Numbered from the stretch's first letter, positions 8,826 to 18,071 are shown. The stretch is DNA of 64,000 bases from VMDH01 sp038108875 (GCA_038108875.1 JAYNII010000001.1:101004-165003), one strand, 5' to 3'. Numbers and translations are program-made. Notes: a model not told the origin generated them from the letters alone.

Positions 8826-9605
8826 TTAAGACATAAATTCTCCACCGTTTACATCTAAATTAGCACCAGTAATAACTTTTGCTAAGTCTGATGCAAAGAA
8901 CAGAGCTGCGTTTGCACAATCTCTATCGTTGGGAATGAATCCAAGGGGTATATCTTTAGTGATGCCATTTATGATATTTTTTGGTTCAATCCCCATGGCT
9001 TGAGCAGTTTGATTAACATAAGTTTCTACAGGAGGTCCCCACATCCAGCCCATATAAACACTGTTTACACGAATTCCATATGGTCCCAGTTCTTTTGCAA
9101 GAATTTTAGTGCTAGCAGTAAGCGCTCCCTTGGATGCCGCATATCCACCTTGGGTTTGCAGTGGCTTTTTTGTGATTAAACTATTAATCATTACTATGGA
9201 ACCAGATGATTGTATTTTCATTTGTTTTACAGCCTCCAAAGTTAATTGCATAGTTCCAAAATAATTTGTATTCATGGTTTCTTTCCAGTCTTCCATGCTA
9301 CCTTGATCAAATTCTGTAAAATTTCCTGGCCTATAGGCGCTATTCAAGAGGCAATCTACTTTTCCAAATTTTGATACAGTCATTCTGATAAGGTTCTTGC
9401 ATGATTCTAGGGATGTGATGTCGGTTATAACGCTCAGAACTTCATTTCCTTGAGAACTAATGTTTCGTTCTACTTCATTTAATTTGCTTTCAGTTCTGGC
9501 AGCTAGAACAACCTTTGCACCTTCTTCTGCTGCCCCATAAGCAAGCTCTTGACCTAATCCTGGTCCAATACCAGAAACTATTACCACCTTATCTTGTAAA
9601 ATCAT
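8826..9605 (-). CDS. Short-chain dehydrogenase/reductase (SDR)
   Basis: A 259-residue classical-size SDR. The Rossmann glycine motif appears as SGIGPGLG at residues 11-18, and the catalytic YAASK follows a Ser in MINSL. The C-terminus ends in the usual GxxLDVNGG. It should oxidise or reduce an alcohol/ketone with NAD(H) or NADP(H). The start codon overlaps the stop of the sulfotransferase gene by 4 bases, so both are on one transcript. A 100-base gap without evident features separates it from the amidohydrolase-like gene downstream. Confidence 0.85.
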   Translation of the reverse strand: MILQDKVVIVSGIGPGLGQELAYGAAEEGAKVVLAARTESKLNEVERNISSQGNEVLSVITDITSLESCKNLIRMTVSKFGKVDCLLNSAYRPGNFTEFDQGSMEDWKETMNTNYFGTMQLTLEAVKQMKIQSSGSIVMINSLITKKPLQTQGGYAASKGALTASTKILAKELGPYGIRVNSVYMGWMWGPPVETYVNQTAQAMGIEPKNIINGITKDIPLGFIPNDRDCANAALFFASDLAKVITGANLDVNGGEFMS

Positions 9606-10750
9606 AATTTCCCTATGTATGTATCTATGTATGTTTTAAATTTTTCTTGAATTTCACCTTTGGATAGGCCGTATTCTTCTAAGCTATATTTATGTGAGCC
9701 CATTTCATGCTTGTTTTCTTCTTGCCAAGCCTTCATGGCATTTTCTGTTTGATCAGCAAAATCTTCATTAATGAAAGAATAGATTTTTTTCATTTCATTG
9801 AGAGGTTCCTTAATCATATTTCTGAAATCTAAATGAATAAAACTTTCCTCATTGGCTTTACTTATTTCGTAACAGTGATGAAGAACATTGCAAAGCTTGT
9901 CTTGCCAATGGCGCGCTATTCTTTGTTTGTTAAAATCTGTAGTAAGTTGTTCAGAAAGATTTGCGCACATTGAACCAAAGGAAGGAACTGTATCAAGTGG
10001 AGTTCTATGAGTCTGTATTACTTTGGCGTCAGGGAATACTTCAAGGACTTTATCAATAAAACCTAGATGATGAGGAGACTTTAAGATCCATCTCTTCTGA
10101 TCTCTACCAGGTGTTTGCCATTGCAAGTATTGAAGTTGTTTTTTTAAAAACTCATAAACTACGAGATGATTCTGTTCTTCTATCCATGCTGAATATGATG
10201 GGAGGTGCATACATGATTCTGGAACAGTACTAAGAAATGTATGTTCAATTAATAATATTTCTTCATCAGCTCCATTAAAATCCCAAGGATGAATATTCAA
10301 TGCTTCAGGAGATGCTGCTAAAACTGCTTCAACCTCAGCCTCGCCAAGTTTCATTCTTTCTGTAGGATGACCTTTTTTTTCATTAGGGAGAATAGCAGGA
10401 TATCTTCCTTCCCACCAAAGCATAGCAGTATGATTTGGATCTGATGCTAATAGTCTATGCGTCATAGTAGACCCAGTCCTAGGAAGACCAACAATCACTA
10501 TAGGTCTTAAAATTTTTTGATCTAGTATTTCTGGATTTTGTTTAAAAGCATCGATTGTCCGCAAGAGATTTGACAATAGTCCAATTATCCTGTGTTCTTG
10601 TGCTTGGAGGCCTATGTTATTAAGAGAAGCCTCAGTGTTGATGCTCTTAATGAGATTGTGGAAACCCTCCATGAATAAATTAGGACCAAAATCATTCTTG
10701 CCAGTTAATTCTTCTGCTCGTTTAATTAGATTTTTTGGATTAAGAGTCAT
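9602..10750 (-). CDS. Sulfotransferase family protein
   Basis: A 382-residue protein with the PAPS 5'-phosphosulfate loop in VGLPRTGSTMTHRLLASDP (residues about 86-104) and a second PAPS-contact segment around HRTPLDTVPSFGSM. This is the COG4424/Sulfotransfer_3 pattern, which moves sulfuryl groups from PAPS to hydroxyls of small molecules or lipids. In marine proteobacteria such genes often sit beside SDR and DUF1214 genes in degradation clusters, where the true reaction is unproven. It lies 4 bases downstream of the DUF1214-like gene and overlaps the SDR. Confidence 0.8.
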   Translation of the reverse strand: MTLNPKNLIKRAEELTGKNDFGPNLFMEGFHNLIKSINTEASLNNIGLQAQEHRIIGLLSNLLRTIDAFKQNPEILDQKILRPIVIVGLPRTGSTMTHRLLASDPNHTAMLWWEGRYPAILPNEKKGHPTERMKLGEAEVEAVLAASPEALNIHPWDFNGADEEILLIEHTFLSTVPESCMHLPSYSAWIEEQNHLVVYEFLKKQLQYLQWQTPGRDQKRWILKSPHHLGFIDKVLEVFPDAKVIQTHRTPLDTVPSFGSMCANLSEQLTTDFNKQRIARHWQDKLCNVLHHCYEISKANEESFIHLDFRNMIKEPLNEMKKIYSFINEDFADQTENAMKAWQEENKHEMGSHKYSLEEYGLSKGEIQEKFKTYIDTYIGKL

Positions 10751-10754
10751 TTTT

Positions 10755-11810
10755 TTATTTTAGTTCGCTTAACTTTACTAGTGATACATTGGGTATAGAA
10801 GGACATTTACAATTTATCCACCTTAGCAACATCGCGCCTTCTGTGTGGTCTTGCGTAATAAGATTGTTTAATAGGTTCTCATCTCGATGAGTTACATGAA
10901 TGACTAATTCTTTGTTGTTTAATTTTGCGTTGGAGTTATTAATGTGAATTTTATTAAACCTATAGTCTAAGGATTCCATCCAAAAATTTTCTAGTTGAAA
11001 GTTCCAAAGTTGACAGTCTGGGATTGTTGTTTTTATAACTAAGCACTCATTTGGTTCGATTTTATAATAACCATGTAAGTAAATTATGCTTGGATCGCCA
11101 CCCGCAGCCTGAAAAAATTCTTGATCGCCAAGAGGGAGAGCATTTAAGTGTCGTAATTTGAAATCTCCCGTCCATTTCAGAAATGTGCTGGCTGTTCCGG
11201 CAACAAAGTTCAAAGTCATTTTTAATTTATGATGTAAATCTTCATCACTAAGTATTGGTAAATGAAAATCTGTATGAATTGCTTCTATGTTTATCGTGGC
11301 TCTTTTATCATTCATTTTCGATCTGTAAGTTTCTCTGACGATTAACATATTAGAATCTGGACGCATTCTCAAATCAGCATTTTTATCTTGACTTATTAAA
11401 ACAGAAAAATTTCCATTTTGGTCTGTATCTCTCGATGTGATTTCTAATTCAGCATGAGAAATCATAGTTCCATCAATGTGGTATCTATTTTGCTTAATTC
11501 CAATACTCAAATATTCAACTTCCCCAAAATTTCCGGAAATTTTGTAAGATTGAGCAGGGTTAAGATTTGCATTTAAATAGACATTATCTGGGTTATCACC
11601 TCCTATTTTTGCAGTTTCATTAGAGAGTGAGTAAAAAGAGGGGTGATGGGGAAAACTATGCTCAAAATTCATTTCGCTGGACAGTCTCAATAATCTAAGT
11701 AAATACCTATACCCTTCATTTCTTGATAAATTATCTGGAGCATTTTTATCAATCATTCCGCCTAAGTTTTTTAACTCATCGCAGAATTCTTCCCATGCTT
11801 TAAGATTCAT
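10755..11810 (-). CDS. DUF1214-like protein of unknown function
   Basis: A 351-residue protein with no signal peptide or membrane segment. The C-terminal third (CLVIKTTIPDCQLWNFQLEN and following) resembles the DUF1214 beta-sandwich found beside sulfotransferase and SDR genes. The family has no established reaction. It is the first gene of the minus-strand operon running to the Rieske oxygenase, and faces the phosphotransferase gene across a 57-base divergent region. The family assignment is from pattern memory and is moderate. Confidence 0.55.
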   Translation of the reverse strand: MNLKAWEEFCDELKNLGGMIDKNAPDNLSRNEGYRYLLRLLRLSSEMNFEHSFPHHPSFYSLSNETAKIGGDNPDNVYLNANLNPAQSYKISGNFGEVEYLSIGIKQNRYHIDGTMISHAELEITSRDTDQNGNFSVLISQDKNADLRMRPDSNMLIVRETYRSKMNDKRATINIEAIHTDFHLPILSDEDLHHKLKMTLNFVAGTASTFLKWTGDFKLRHLNALPLGDQEFFQAAGGDPSIIYLHGYYKIEPNECLVIKTTIPDCQLWNFQLENFWMESLDYRFNKIHINNSNAKLNNKELVIHVTHRDENLLNNLITQDHTEGAMLLRWINCKCPSIPNVSLVKLSELK

Positions 11811-11867
11811 AAACAGCCGATTAATATTTGCAATATACTAAGTTAACAGATATTTTTAAATCAGCAT

Positions 11868-12935
11868 ATGCCAGCACCACAAGAGAGAGATTTAGTAAAA
11901 ACGGCTACTTCTTTAAAAGAATGGTTTATACATTCTCAAGGACTAGACCCTGATATTAAAATTCAGATTAAAGGTGGACCTGAAAACACAGGTTTTTCAA
12001 ATGAAACTCTGACTTTTAGCATTCAATTTAATAATGGTAAATCAGATGGTTATGTAATTAGATTTACTCCAAAAGGATATAAAGTTTTTCCTGAGTATGA
12101 TATTAAAAAACAGTACCAATTGATGCATTTCCTTGAAAAACATGGAGTAAAAGTTCCTCATGTAATTGCCTTCGAAGATGATACATCTATTCTTGACTCT
12201 AGCTTTTACTTAATGCGTGAATGCAGTGGACAGGCACCTTCTGATAATCCGCCTTTTCATCAAGTTGGCTGGGTGTTTGATGCTTCTCCCGAAGTAAGAT
12301 TAAGAATGTGGAAGAATTGGTTAGATGAGATGATTAAAGTTCATCAAATAAATATTGAAAACAATTGCGTTGACTTTCTTAATAGACCCAATTTGGCTAA
12401 TAACCACTTGGATCAAGAATTAAATTTTTATTTTAACTTCCATGATTGGGCCATGGATGGAGAAAGTCACCCAATAGCAGAAAGCGCTAAAGAGTTTCTT
12501 ATTAAAAATAAACCTAAAACTGATAACCTCCAGTCAAGAATTGTCTGGGGAGATTGCAGGCTAGCTAATGTAATGTATTCATCAAATGGCGAATTATCTG
12601 CAGCCTTAGATTGGGAGATGGCAATTTTAGGAGATCCTTGCCTTGATCTTGCTTGGGGTATTGCAATTGATGATTGTAATAGTTTGGGGTTAAACATTCC
12701 TAAATTACCGGGATTTATGAGCACAGAAGAAACTATCTCTTATTGGGAAAAACATAGCGGATTTAATGCAACTAACTATGATTATTTTTACATATTAGCT
12801 TTGTATAAATTTACTGTAATAATGACTAAAGTTGTTAAAAAACTTGAATATTATGAAATCCTCCCGAAAGGTCTCGGTGCTCATATTAATAATCATGCAA
12901 GTGGTATGTTAGCTAAGCATATGGAGTCACATTAA
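11868..12935 (+). CDS. Phosphotransferase (APH/aminoglycoside-kinase-like fold)
   Basis: The 355-residue product has the APH-type kinase layout: an N-terminal NETLTFSI nucleotide lobe, the catalytic-loop motif WGDCRLANVM (the usual His of HGD replaced by Trp, as in many members of this subgroup) and the metal motif DWEMAILGDPCLDLAW. Relatives cluster with acyl-CoA dehydrogenases or aldehyde dehydrogenases and are thought to phosphorylate small alcohols or acids. The stop overlaps the aldehyde dehydrogenase start by one base (TAATG), so the two work together, perhaps on products of the divergent Rieske/SDR operon. Confidence 0.8.
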   Translation: MPAPQERDLVKTATSLKEWFIHSQGLDPDIKIQIKGGPENTGFSNETLTFSIQFNNGKSDGYVIRFTPKGYKVFPEYDIKKQYQLMHFLEKHGVKVPHVIAFEDDTSILDSSFYLMRECSGQAPSDNPPFHQVGWVFDASPEVRLRMWKNWLDEMIKVHQINIENNCVDFLNRPNLANNHLDQELNFYFNFHDWAMDGESHPIAESAKEFLIKNKPKTDNLQSRIVWGDCRLANVMYSSNGELSAALDWEMAILGDPCLDLAWGIAIDDCNSLGLNIPKLPGFMSTEETISYWEKHSGFNATNYDYFYILALYKFTVIMTKVVKKLEYYEILPKGLGAHINNHASGMLAKHMESH

Positions 12936-14458
12936 TGGCCATCTTTACTATTAAGAAAACTGAAAATAAGAAAATTCTTTGCACTCAAAGCCCTATAGAC
13001 TTTTCTCCTCTAACCGAAATTGAATGCTCTTCTAAACAAGAGGTAAGTAATGCATTTCTAAATGCTAGAAAAGCTCAATCTGAGTGGAAAAATGTGGCAA
13101 TTGAAAAAAGAATAGAGCTTCTAGATAAACTAGCGCTCATTATTTCACAACAAAAAGAGAGAATAATTGAAGTAGTAATAAGCGAGACAGGTAAACCTCG
13201 ACAAGAGGCTTTATCTATGGAAGTTTACTCTGCACTTGACTCTATAATTTTCTATAGCAAACGTGCAAAGAAATGGCTTGCAGACGAGCCTGTCAAACTT
13301 CATGGACCAATGCGTTTTCTTAAAAAATGCAAAGTAATTTATAAACCCAGAGGAGTAATTGGGATCATTACCCCATGGAATGGACCATTTATTTTGTCTA
13401 TTAACCCCGTTATCCAATGTGTGCTTTCCGGAAACGCTGCCATCATTAAGCCATCAGAAGTAACTCCACTTTCTGGTCAATTAGTAGAAGAGATGTTTGT
13501 GTTGGCTGGCGCTCCTAAACACTTAGTGCAAGTCTTGATAGGTGATGGAGAGGTTGGGGAGGCTTTAATTGCAAATAAACCAGATAAATTATCTTTTACT
13601 GGTTCTGTTAATACTGGAAGAAAGGTCGCGGAGTTATGCGGAAAACTCTTAATTCCCTTTAGCCTTGAACTAGGAGGAAAAGATGCCATGGTGGTTTGTG
13701 ATGATTCAAATATCAAGGAAGCTGCCCAAGGAGCAGTCATGGGATCTTGTATGAATGCTGGGCAATACTGTTGCGGAACTGAAAGAATTTATGTATTACA
13801 TTCGATTTATGATGAATTTGTTGAAGAGGTTTCAAAGATTACAGCAAATCTTATTCAATCAGATAAGGGATTTGTAGATATAGGAGCAACCTTCTGGGAT
13901 AAACAATTAGAAATTATCGAGGATCATGTTCATGATGCTGTTTCCAAGGGCGCCAAAATACTGGTTGGAGGTATAAGGAATCCTAAGCTTTCTGGGCTAT
14001 TTTATTTACCAACTGTTATGGTTGATGTTGATCACTCAATGAAAATTATGCAAGAAGAAACTTTTGGTCCAATTATTTGCATAATGAAGGTTAAAGATGA
14101 AGAGGAGGCTATGCAACTAGCTAATGATTCGAAATATGGTTTAAACGGTAATATTTGGACTCAAAATTTACAAAAAGGTGAAAAGCTTGCGCGTTCCCTG
14201 GAAACAGGAGCTTGCTCCATCAATGATATGGCGATGAGTTATGGTTTGAATGAGGTTCCATTTGGTGGTTTGAAAGAAAGTGGACTAGGATTTGTAAACG
14301 GCAAGGAAGGGTTTAGAAGTTATTGCCATGCAATGCCTATAGTAATTGGTAAGAAGCCATCCTCTGTTTACCCTTATACAGAAAAGAGTTATCGACAGCT
14401 TGAACAAGCTATCAAAATATTTTTTGATAATAAATTTTTTAGAAAGTTATTTGGTTAA
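12935..14458 (+). CDS. Aldehyde dehydrogenase
   Basis: A full-length 507-residue ALDH-superfamily enzyme. It has ITPWNGPF (NAD-binding/oxyanion region), FTGSVNTGRK, the general-base Glu245 in LELGGK and the catalytic Cys279 in GQYCC. It oxidises an aldehyde to the acid with NAD(P)+. The C-terminal 40 residues are somewhat longer than in the core family and basic. Substrate unknown; the phosphotransferase upstream and catabolic neighbours point to an intermediate of an organic-compound degradation route. Its stop is 2 bases from the convergent small membrane protein gene. Confidence 0.92.
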   Translation: MAIFTIKKTENKKILCTQSPIDFSPLTEIECSSKQEVSNAFLNARKAQSEWKNVAIEKRIELLDKLALIISQQKERIIEVVISETGKPRQEALSMEVYSALDSIIFYSKRAKKWLADEPVKLHGPMRFLKKCKVIYKPRGVIGIITPWNGPFILSINPVIQCVLSGNAAIIKPSEVTPLSGQLVEEMFVLAGAPKHLVQVLIGDGEVGEALIANKPDKLSFTGSVNTGRKVAELCGKLLIPFSLELGGKDAMVVCDDSNIKEAAQGAVMGSCMNAGQYCCGTERIYVLHSIYDEFVEEVSKITANLIQSDKGFVDIGATFWDKQLEIIEDHVHDAVSKGAKILVGGIRNPKLSGLFYLPTVMVDVDHSMKIMQEETFGPIICIMKVKDEEEAMQLANDSKYGLNGNIWTQNLQKGEKLARSLETGACSINDMAMSYGLNEVPFGGLKESGLGFVNGKEGFRSYCHAMPIVIGKKPSSVYPYTEKSYRQLEQAIKIFFDNKFFRKLFG

Positions 14459-14459
14459 A

Positions 14460-14885
14460 CTAAGAGTCTGATTCTTTTTCGATTTTAACTTTTACTTCTA
14501 TTTTTGCATCCTCATCACCAATATTATTTTTTATTGTGTTCACTATTTTCTCTATATCAATTTTAGTGATGCCCTCAGCAACTCCATCAATCTCAATTTT
14601 TTCAAGCGCTGCTTCAAGATCAGTGTCATCATCAAGTTTTAACATAATTACTTTCTTTTCGGATGATGTATCACTTAACTCTATTTCTTCGCCATCTTTA
14701 TCTTTCCAAACTCTTTTCTCTAGTATCTTTGGGTGGTGCATTTTTGGCATGTCTATTCCATCACCTTTAAACATCATTACGTGATCACCTCTGAAGTTAG
14801 GTTTGGGTTTTAAAAAGTCATCTAATATGATTGCGCCCCCAATTAAAGACCCAACAATTAGTGCTTGAATATATTTTTCATTCAT
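14460..14885 (-). CDS. Small membrane-anchored acidic protein, unknown
   Basis: I do not recognise this 141-residue protein. Residues about 6-23 form one hydrophobic helix (ALIVGSLIGGAIIL), probably an uncleaved anchor. The rest is hydrophilic and strongly charged, with an acidic middle (DDDTDLEAALEKIE) and a mixed-charge C-terminus. A good ribosome binding site (GGAGAG) precedes the ATG on the minus strand. It sits alone between the aldehyde dehydrogenase and an SDR gene, and nothing in the context assigns a function. Confidence 0.6.
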   Translation of the reverse strand: MNEKYIQALIVGSLIGGAIILDDFLKPKPNFRGDHVMMFKGDGIDMPKMHHPKILEKRVWKDKDGEEIELSDTSSEKKVIMLKLDDDTDLEAALEKIEIDGVAEGITKIDIEKIVNTIKNNIGDEDAKIEVKVKIEKESDS

Positions 14886-14931
14886 AAGTCTCTCCTGCGA
14901 TCAATATTTGACAATTATAATTTAAATAAGT

Positions 14932-15693
14932 TCATTTAAGAGCGTTTAAATAAGCTGGATTTTCACCCCCTCCATGAACTTCAAGGGCTGCACCAGAAAT
15001 CCAACTTGCATTATTGGAGCTTAAGAATAGGCAAGCATGTGCAATATCTGATGGAGTTCCCATTCTCTTTAAGGGAATAGTTTTTGCAACTTTTTTCATT
15101 TGAGTTTTATTGCCGTAGTGAATGAGAGAATTTTCAGTTTCTATGTAGCCTGTAATAATTGCATTGACTCTAATCTTTGGCGCCCATTCAATTGCTAAAG
15201 TTTGAGTTAGATTTACTAACCCGCCTTTAGCAGCACCGTAGGCTGCACTTCCTGGTGTTGGTCTATTAGCAGTTACACTTGAGATGTTAATGATGGATGA
15301 AACTGTTTTTTGCTTGAGCATTCTTTTTGCAATGAGCACGCTCATTTGTAACTGAGCTGTTAAGTTAAAATCAATTACAGACTTATGAAAATTTATTGAC
15401 CCTTCTATCGCGTTAATTAGGGGAGAGCCACCAGCATTATTAATTAATATATCAATGTTTTTTGTGTAGGTAAGTATTTCATTTATAGCATTTTCAATAG
15501 ACACATTGTCTCTAATATCACACTTTATGAAGACAGCCTTATTGCCTTTTTTAATAATTTGCTTTTTGATTGGGTTTCTTGATAAAACAAAGACTTTTGA
15601 ACCCTCAGCTAGATAAGATTCAGCTATGCCTTTGCCAATTCCTTTGGTACCTCCTGTAACAATAACAGATTTGTTTTTAAATTGATTGTTCAT
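14932..15693 (-). CDS. Short-chain dehydrogenase/reductase (SDR)
   Basis: A 253-residue classical SDR with the cofactor loop TGGTKGIGKG (residues 13-22), the NNAG motif and the catalytic YGAAK preceded by INISS. The C-terminal substrate loop ends in SGAALEVHGG. It is divergent from the F420 operon; the 55-base region between them carries a TATAAT box that probably serves npdG. An NADP-linked alcohol/ketone reaction is expected; the substrate is unknown. There is no sign that it uses F420. Confidence 0.85.
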   Translation of the reverse strand: MNNQFKNKSVIVTGGTKGIGKGIAESYLAEGSKVFVLSRNPIKKQIIKKGNKAVFIKCDIRDNVSIENAINEILTYTKNIDILINNAGGSPLINAIEGSINFHKSVIDFNLTAQLQMSVLIAKRMLKQKTVSSIINISSVTANRPTPGSAAYGAAKGGLVNLTQTLAIEWAPKIRVNAIITGYIETENSLIHYGNKTQMKKVAKTIPLKRMGTPSDIAHACLFLSSNNASWISGAALEVHGGGENPAYLNALK

Positions 15694-15710
15694 CTTTAGT
15701 CTGCAGTTAT

Positions 15711-15716
15711 TATAAT
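15711..15716 (+). promoter_or_regulatory. Candidate -10 box of the F420 operon promoter
   Basis: A perfect TATAAT lies 32 bases upstream of the npdG ATG, which has its own GGAG site. A possible -35 (TTGTTC at 15686-15691) is 19 bases away, longer than ideal. The box lies between the divergent SDR and npdG, the only gap ahead of the F420 genes, so it probably drives the whole operon. Confidence 0.45.
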
Positions 15717-15748
15717 GATGCTTCTAATTTTGTCATAACGGAGAATAG

Positions 15749-16384
15749 ATGAAAATTGCCATTTTAGGAGGAACCGGTTCCCTTGGGACAGGACTTGCCC
15801 GACGTTGGATTAAAGCAGGTCATGAAATTATCATTGGCTCTCGTTCCAAAGATTCTGCACTAAAAGCAACCCAGGCTTTAGATTTACCTGATGCTAATGC
15901 ATGTTTGAACGAGGAAGCAGCTAGAATAGGCGATATAGCGTGTTTAACGGTTCCCTTTGCACATCAAGTTTCAACCTTAGAAACTGTAAAGGAAGAATTA
16001 CGCTATAAGATACTTGTTGATGCAACTGTTCCGTTAGTTCCTCCAAAAGTAATGCGTGTTCAACTACCTGCAGGTGATGGATGCGCCGCTATGATTGCTC
16101 AAAGGATTTTAGGAGAGGAGGTGAGCGTCGTTTCAGCTTTTCAGAATATTTCTGCTGAACTCTTACAATCTTCACACCCAATCAATTGTGATGTATTAGT
16201 ATGTGGGGATAGAAGAGAAGACAGAGAAACTGTCATCAGTCTTATTTCAGATATGGGATTAAAAGGATGGCATGCAGGACCTTTGTGTAACTCAGCTGCC
16301 GCAGAGGCTTTGACCTCTGTGCTAATAGCAATAAATAAAAATCATGCTATCTCTCACTCAGGGATCGCTGTTACTGGAGTTTAG
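15749..16384 (+). CDS. npdG: NADPH-dependent F420 reductase (F420:NADP oxidoreductase)
   Basis: A 211-residue protein, the usual size for F420H2:NADP oxidoreductase. The N-terminal NADP loop is LGGTGSLGTGLARR (residues 5-18), followed by IIGSRSKDSA, where the GSR residues bind the NADP phosphate. The body (LTVPFAHQ, ILVDATVPLVPP, VSAFQNISAELL) is characteristic of the Fno/NpdG family. It exchanges hydride between NADPH and F420, giving F420H2 for reductases or returning it to NADP. It is the first gene of an operon that makes F420. Its stop lies just before the unusual cofE start, and the sequence reads on in a different frame into cofE. Confidence 0.92.
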   Translation: MKIAILGGTGSLGTGLARRWIKAGHEIIIGSRSKDSALKATQALDLPDANACLNEEAARIGDIACLTVPFAHQVSTLETVKEELRYKILVDATVPLVPPKVMRVQLPAGDGCAAMIAQRILGEEVSVVSAFQNISAELLQSSHPINCDVLVCGDRREDRETVISLISDMGLKGWHAGPLCNSAAAEALTSVLIAINKNHAISHSGIAVTGV

Positions 16385-16386
16385 CT

Positions 16387-17157
16387 ATAACTGGTTCTGC
16401 AGAATTAAACCTAATTGGTTTAAAAGATTTTCCACTAGTTTTTCCTGGCGATTCAATTCCAGAACTCATCATTGCTGCAGTTAAATCAAGTAAAAAAAAG
16501 ATCCAAGATGGTGATATTTTTGCTATTGCTCAAAAAATTGTTTCAAAATCAGAAAATCGTTATAGGTTCCTGACAGATTACTCCCCCAGTAAAGAGGCCA
16601 AGGAAATTGCTAAAAAAATAGGAAAAGATGAAAGATTTGTTGAGGCTGTTTTACAAGAATCAAATAAAGTTGTTAGATATAGAAAAAATGTTCTAATTGT
16701 CGAACATAAACTTGGATTTATTCATGCTAATGCTGGTATAGACCGATCTAACATAGATCAATCCAATGAAAGGATACTTCTCTTACCTCTTAATCCAGAT
16801 AATTCTGCGAATAAAATAAGACTGAGCTTAAAAAGGTACTTTAAGGCTGACGTTGGTGTAATTATTACCGACACTATGGGAAGACCCTTTAGAAATGGCA
16901 TTGTTGGTTTTGCGATTGGCGCAAGTAACATAAATTCGATTAGAGACGAGAGGGGTAAAAAAGATTTATTTGGAAATGAACTCAAAGTTACTCAAATTGG
17001 TATAGCAGATGAGCTAGCTGCTGCAGCGTCCTTAGTAATGGGTCAGGCAGATCAAAGTATGCCAGTCGTTTTAATTCGGGGTCATCAAACAATAAAAAAT
17101 GAAATTAGCAATGCTCAGGTCCTAATTAGAGAAGAAGAGGAAGACCTTTTTAGATGA
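16387..17157 (+). CDS. cofE: Coenzyme F420-0:L-glutamate ligase, probable ATA start
   Basis: The open frame encodes a CofE of about 256 residues. The conserved N-terminus (LNLIGLKDFPLVFPGDSI) is followed by FAIAQKIVSKSE, LGFIHANAGIDRSN and VIITDTMGRPFRNG with GFAIGASN. CofE adds glutamates to the lactyl side chain of F420-0 using GTP. There is no ATG, GTG or TTG between the in-frame stop at 16336 and the conserved start; the first ATG (16876) would delete two thirds of the protein. An ATA at 16387 sits 7 bases after GGAG (16376-16379) and gives the normal N-terminal length. The C-terminal flavin domain of FbiB is absent. The stop overlaps cofD by 4 bases. The start is inferred; an ATT at 16411 or a sequence error is possible. 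Confidence 0.85.
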   Translation: MTGSAELNLIGLKDFPLVFPGDSIPELIIAAVKSSKKKIQDGDIFAIAQKIVSKSENRYRFLTDYSPSKEAKEIAKKIGKDERFVEAVLQESNKVVRYRKNVLIVEHKLGFIHANAGIDRSNIDQSNERILLLPLNPDNSANKIRLSLKRYFKADVGVIITDTMGRPFRNGIVGFAIGASNINSIRDERGKKDLFGNELKVTQIGIADELAAAASLVMGQADQSMPVVLIRGHQTIKNEISNAQVLIREEEEDLFR

Positions 17158-18071
17158 AAACTCTACTCATTTGTGGTGGAGTTGGCGGAGCAAAGCTCGC
17201 CAAAGGTTTTTACCAAAGCAAACAAGATTTTGATGTGTTAGTGAATATCGGAGATGATTTTAATCATTTTGGGCTTCATATTTCTCCTGATTTAGATACT
17301 GTTATGTATACGTTGTCAGACAGAGTAAATACTTCGCAAGGGTGGGGTTTAGAGGACGATACATGGAAAACGCTAAAAAATATTGAATTAATTGGAGGAG
17401 ATACTTGGTTTCAATTAGGGGATAAAGATCTTGCAACTCACATGGTAAGAACTCAATTATTAAAAACCCAAAACCTAACTCAAACCACTCAAAAAATTTG
17501 CCAAGCATTTAACCTTTCGATAAATTTGTTTCCTGCTTCAGAAGATCTAATTCAGACAACAATTTATGAAGGCAACAATAGCTACTCTTTCCAAGAGTAC
17601 TTTGTTAAACACAAGACCAATGTAGTTGTCAGCAGTATTGCATATCTTGGATTGGAACAGGCGTCTTTAAATCCAAATATAGATTTAGAGACTTATAACA
17701 AAATAATTATCTGTCCCTCTAATCCTTATCTGAGTATTGATCCTATAGTTAAGATCAACGAGCTTTGGAATTTTCTAAATAAGAACAAAGAACGCGTTTT
17801 TGTTATATCACCGATTGTTGCAGACGCATCACTAAAAGGACCCACAGCAAAGATTATGCACTCCTTAGGAATTGATGTTAACGTTATTTCTATCGCAAAA
17901 CACTATCGTGCTATAGCTGACAATATATTTATAGATGAAAGAGATAAACACTACGCTCAAGAGATTTCTAGTCTTGGAATGAATCCTTATCTGAGCAAAC
18001 ATCTAGTGATGACTTCAGACCAAGACAAGATTTCCTTGGCTGTTGAGATTCTAAAAGTCCTAAATGCATAG
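17154..18071 (+). CDS. cofD: 2-phospho-L-lactate (or PEP) transferase, F420-0 synthesis
   Basis: A 305-residue CofD/FbiA protein. It starts with LICGGVGGAKLAKGF and has the family blocks NIGDDFNHFGLHISPDLDT, FQLGDKDLATH, IICPSNPYLSIDPI and SPIVADASLKGPTAKIM. It joins the phospho-lactyl or phosphoenolpyruvyl guanosine donor to the deazaflavin Fo, producing F420-0 or its dehydro form. Sequence alone does not tell which donor is used. It overlaps cofE (ATGA) and cofC (8 bases), which indicates tight translational coupling in the operon. Confidence 0.95.
   Translation: MKTLLICGGVGGAKLAKGFYQSKQDFDVLVNIGDDFNHFGLHISPDLDTVMYTLSDRVNTSQGWGLEDDTWKTLKNIELIGGDTWFQLGDKDLATHMVRTQLLKTQNLTQTTQKICQAFNLSINLFPASEDLIQTTIYEGNNSYSFQEYFVKHKTNVVVSSIAYLGLEQASLNPNIDLETYNKIIICPSNPYLSIDPIVKINELWNFLNKNKERVFVISPIVADASLKGPTAKIMHSLGIDVNVISIAKHYRAIADNIFIDERDKHYAQEISSLGMNPYLSKHLVMTSDQDKISLAVEILKVLNA

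Noticed and set aside
15749..17157. npdG and cofE as one protein joined by a programmed frameshift
   Set aside because: The reading shifts frame at the junction, but there is no slippery heptamer or stimulator hairpin, and a GGAG site precedes the ATA. Separate genes with a rare start fit better.
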